Of a stretch of DNA of 6,530 bases, positions 6,105 through 6,530 are shown piece after piece. Within the stretch, counting starts at the first letter, position 1. The number at the start of each line of letters is the position of its first letter. The position numbers were made by a program, and so were the translations under genes. The stretch comes from Thermoprotei archaeon (GTDB taxonomy: Archaea > Thermoproteota > Nitrososphaeria > Geothermarchaeales > JDFR-13). The notes under the pieces were generated by a model. That model did not search any database. It worked only from the letters and a program-made list of their open reading frames with translations, and was not told the origin of the DNA. The stretch lies in assembly GCA_015661745.1 (NCBI GenBank), contig DQVL01000143.1, positions 1 to 6,530 of the forward strand, read 5' to 3'.

Positions 6105-6465
6105 ACTCTTTTTCAATATATTCGATAGGTATATCTTCTCTATACTTCTCAATAAACCTTCTTATAATTTTCTTAGGTCTATATTCACCTATATGCATTA
6201 TGGCGATCGAATCAATTATTGGATACCATCCTCCACACTCTGTACATACATAGTAGCCATCTACAATTTCCTTCTTCATACATTCGTTACATGGTGGATC
6301 CACAATATTATCTCTTCTTAAATCTTTATATGAACAGTATTCATCACATGGTTTTACTCTAATATCACGATCTGGATACTCCTCAATTTTTAAGATATTA
6401 AGTTTTAGTGGGAATTTTCTACATGCTGGACATATTAGATAGTTTGATAATCTATATTTGACCAT
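6094..6465 (-). CDS. Trm112-like zinc-ribbon protein with an extra cysteine cluster
   Basis: A 123-residue protein of the Trm112 type. In eukaryotes and archaea Trm112 is a small zinc protein that binds and activates several RNA and protein methyltransferases. The family frame is seen in YRLSNYLICPAC (4-15), the late CTEC (74-77) and the following GGWYPIIDSIAIM (78-90), where the family has a WYPI-like block. Between these is an insert with Cys40, Cys44 (CDEYC) and Cys59, Cys62 (CNEC). The eight cysteines could form the usual CxxC/CxxC zinc site plus a second site. The C-terminal 30 residues are charged and helical. The start is ATG at 6465 with GAGGAG 8 bases upstream. It converges on the kinase gene and overlaps it by 11 bp, so it is transcribed independently. 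The methyltransferase partner cannot be inferred from the window; a stand-alone zinc-ribbon role remains possible. Confidence 0.82.
   Translation of the reverse strand: MVKYRLSNYLICPACRKFPLKLNILKIEEYPDRDIRVKPCDEYCSYKDLRRDNIVDPPCNECMKKEIVDGYYVCTECGGWYPIIDSIAIMHIGEYRPKKIIRRFIEKYREDIPIEYIEKEFTS
6109..6113 (+). terminator. Possible T-run terminator for the kinase unit
   Basis: TTTTT follows the kinase TAA by four bases and lies inside the opposing gene's coding region. Archaeal RNA polymerase can terminate at such T-runs without a hairpin. It is short, so the call is weak. Confidence 0.3.
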
Positions 6466-6473
6466 ATATCATT

Positions 6474-6479
6474 CTCCTC
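6474..6479 (-). promoter_or_regulatory. Ribosome binding site of the Trm112-like gene
   Basis: On the minus strand GAGGAG lies 8 bases before the ATG at 6465, a good archaeal Shine-Dalgarno at normal spacing; it fixes the start. Confidence 0.7.
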
Positions 6480-6504
6480 GCCATTATCCATAGGTTTTAC
6501 AAAT

Positions 6505-6520
6505 CGATATAAATATATCA
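6505..6520 (-). promoter_or_regulatory. TATA-box candidate for the Trm112-like gene
   Basis: The minus-strand tract TGATATATTTATATCG is centred near 6511. Normal spacing would put the transcription start near 6485, leaving a leader of about 20 bases that just contains the GAGGAG site. The agreement of box, spacing and ribosome binding site makes this the best-supported promoter in the window. Confidence 0.55.
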
Positions 6521-6530
6521 ATAGATATAC

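Noticed and set aside
1..6530. Search for tRNA, rRNA, insertion sequence, integrase, toxin-antitoxin or defence genes
   Set aside because: Nothing found by eye on either strand; coding regions of ordinary metabolic and housekeeping families fill nearly the whole window.

Overview
The window is ordinary, densely packed archaeal chromosome. It is A+T-rich, uses AGA/AGG for arginine heavily, has TATA-box-like elements at the expected distance upstream of several genes, mixes GTG/TTG/ATG starts, and encodes archaeal protein families: an Lhr-type helicase, DUF211, a TIGR00267/CCC1-like membrane protein, hexameric glutamate dehydrogenase, a TrmB-type regulator, archaeal phosphoglycerate kinase and a Trm112-like zinc protein. 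The gene set suggests a thermophilic archaeon, perhaps Thermoproteota or a related deep lineage. No rRNA or other marker gene settles this.

Layout. Positions 1-1931 are minus-strand: a CCC1/VIT1-like membrane protein (1332-1931), then a DUF211 protein (985-1272) that overlaps by 10 bp the start of an Lhr-family helicase (from 994, running off the left edge). A divergent promoter region (about 1932-2092) separates this block from plus-strand metabolic genes: glutamate dehydrogenase (2093-3352), a TrmB-type regulator (3401-4165), an unrecognised protein starting on the base after the regulator's stop (4166-4837), and phosphoglycerate kinase (4896-6104). The last gene, a Trm112-like zinc-ribbon protein (6094-6465), is on the minus strand and overlaps the kinase tail-to-tail by 11 bp. 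There is no gene-free stretch longer than about 160 bases.

How the genes may work together. Glutamate dehydrogenase joins nitrogen assimilation to 2-oxoglutarate, and phosphoglycerate kinase is a step shared by glycolysis and gluconeogenesis. The TrmB-type regulator between them starts from what looks like its own short-leader promoter and is tightly joined to the unknown 223-residue protein, with the kinase 58 bp downstream. A regulator / unknown protein / glycolytic kinase transcription unit is therefore the most functionally suggestive arrangement here, but the link to carbon regulation is inferred from gene order and the TrmB family.

I see no tRNA, rRNA, CRISPR array, insertion sequence, toxin-antitoxin pair or defence cassette, and no clear new system. 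The items most worth a second look are the unknown 4166-4837 family, a probable Arg-to-Lys change at a substrate-binding position in the kinase, the close likeness of the glutamate dehydrogenase to the Thermococcales enzyme, and several start-codon decisions.
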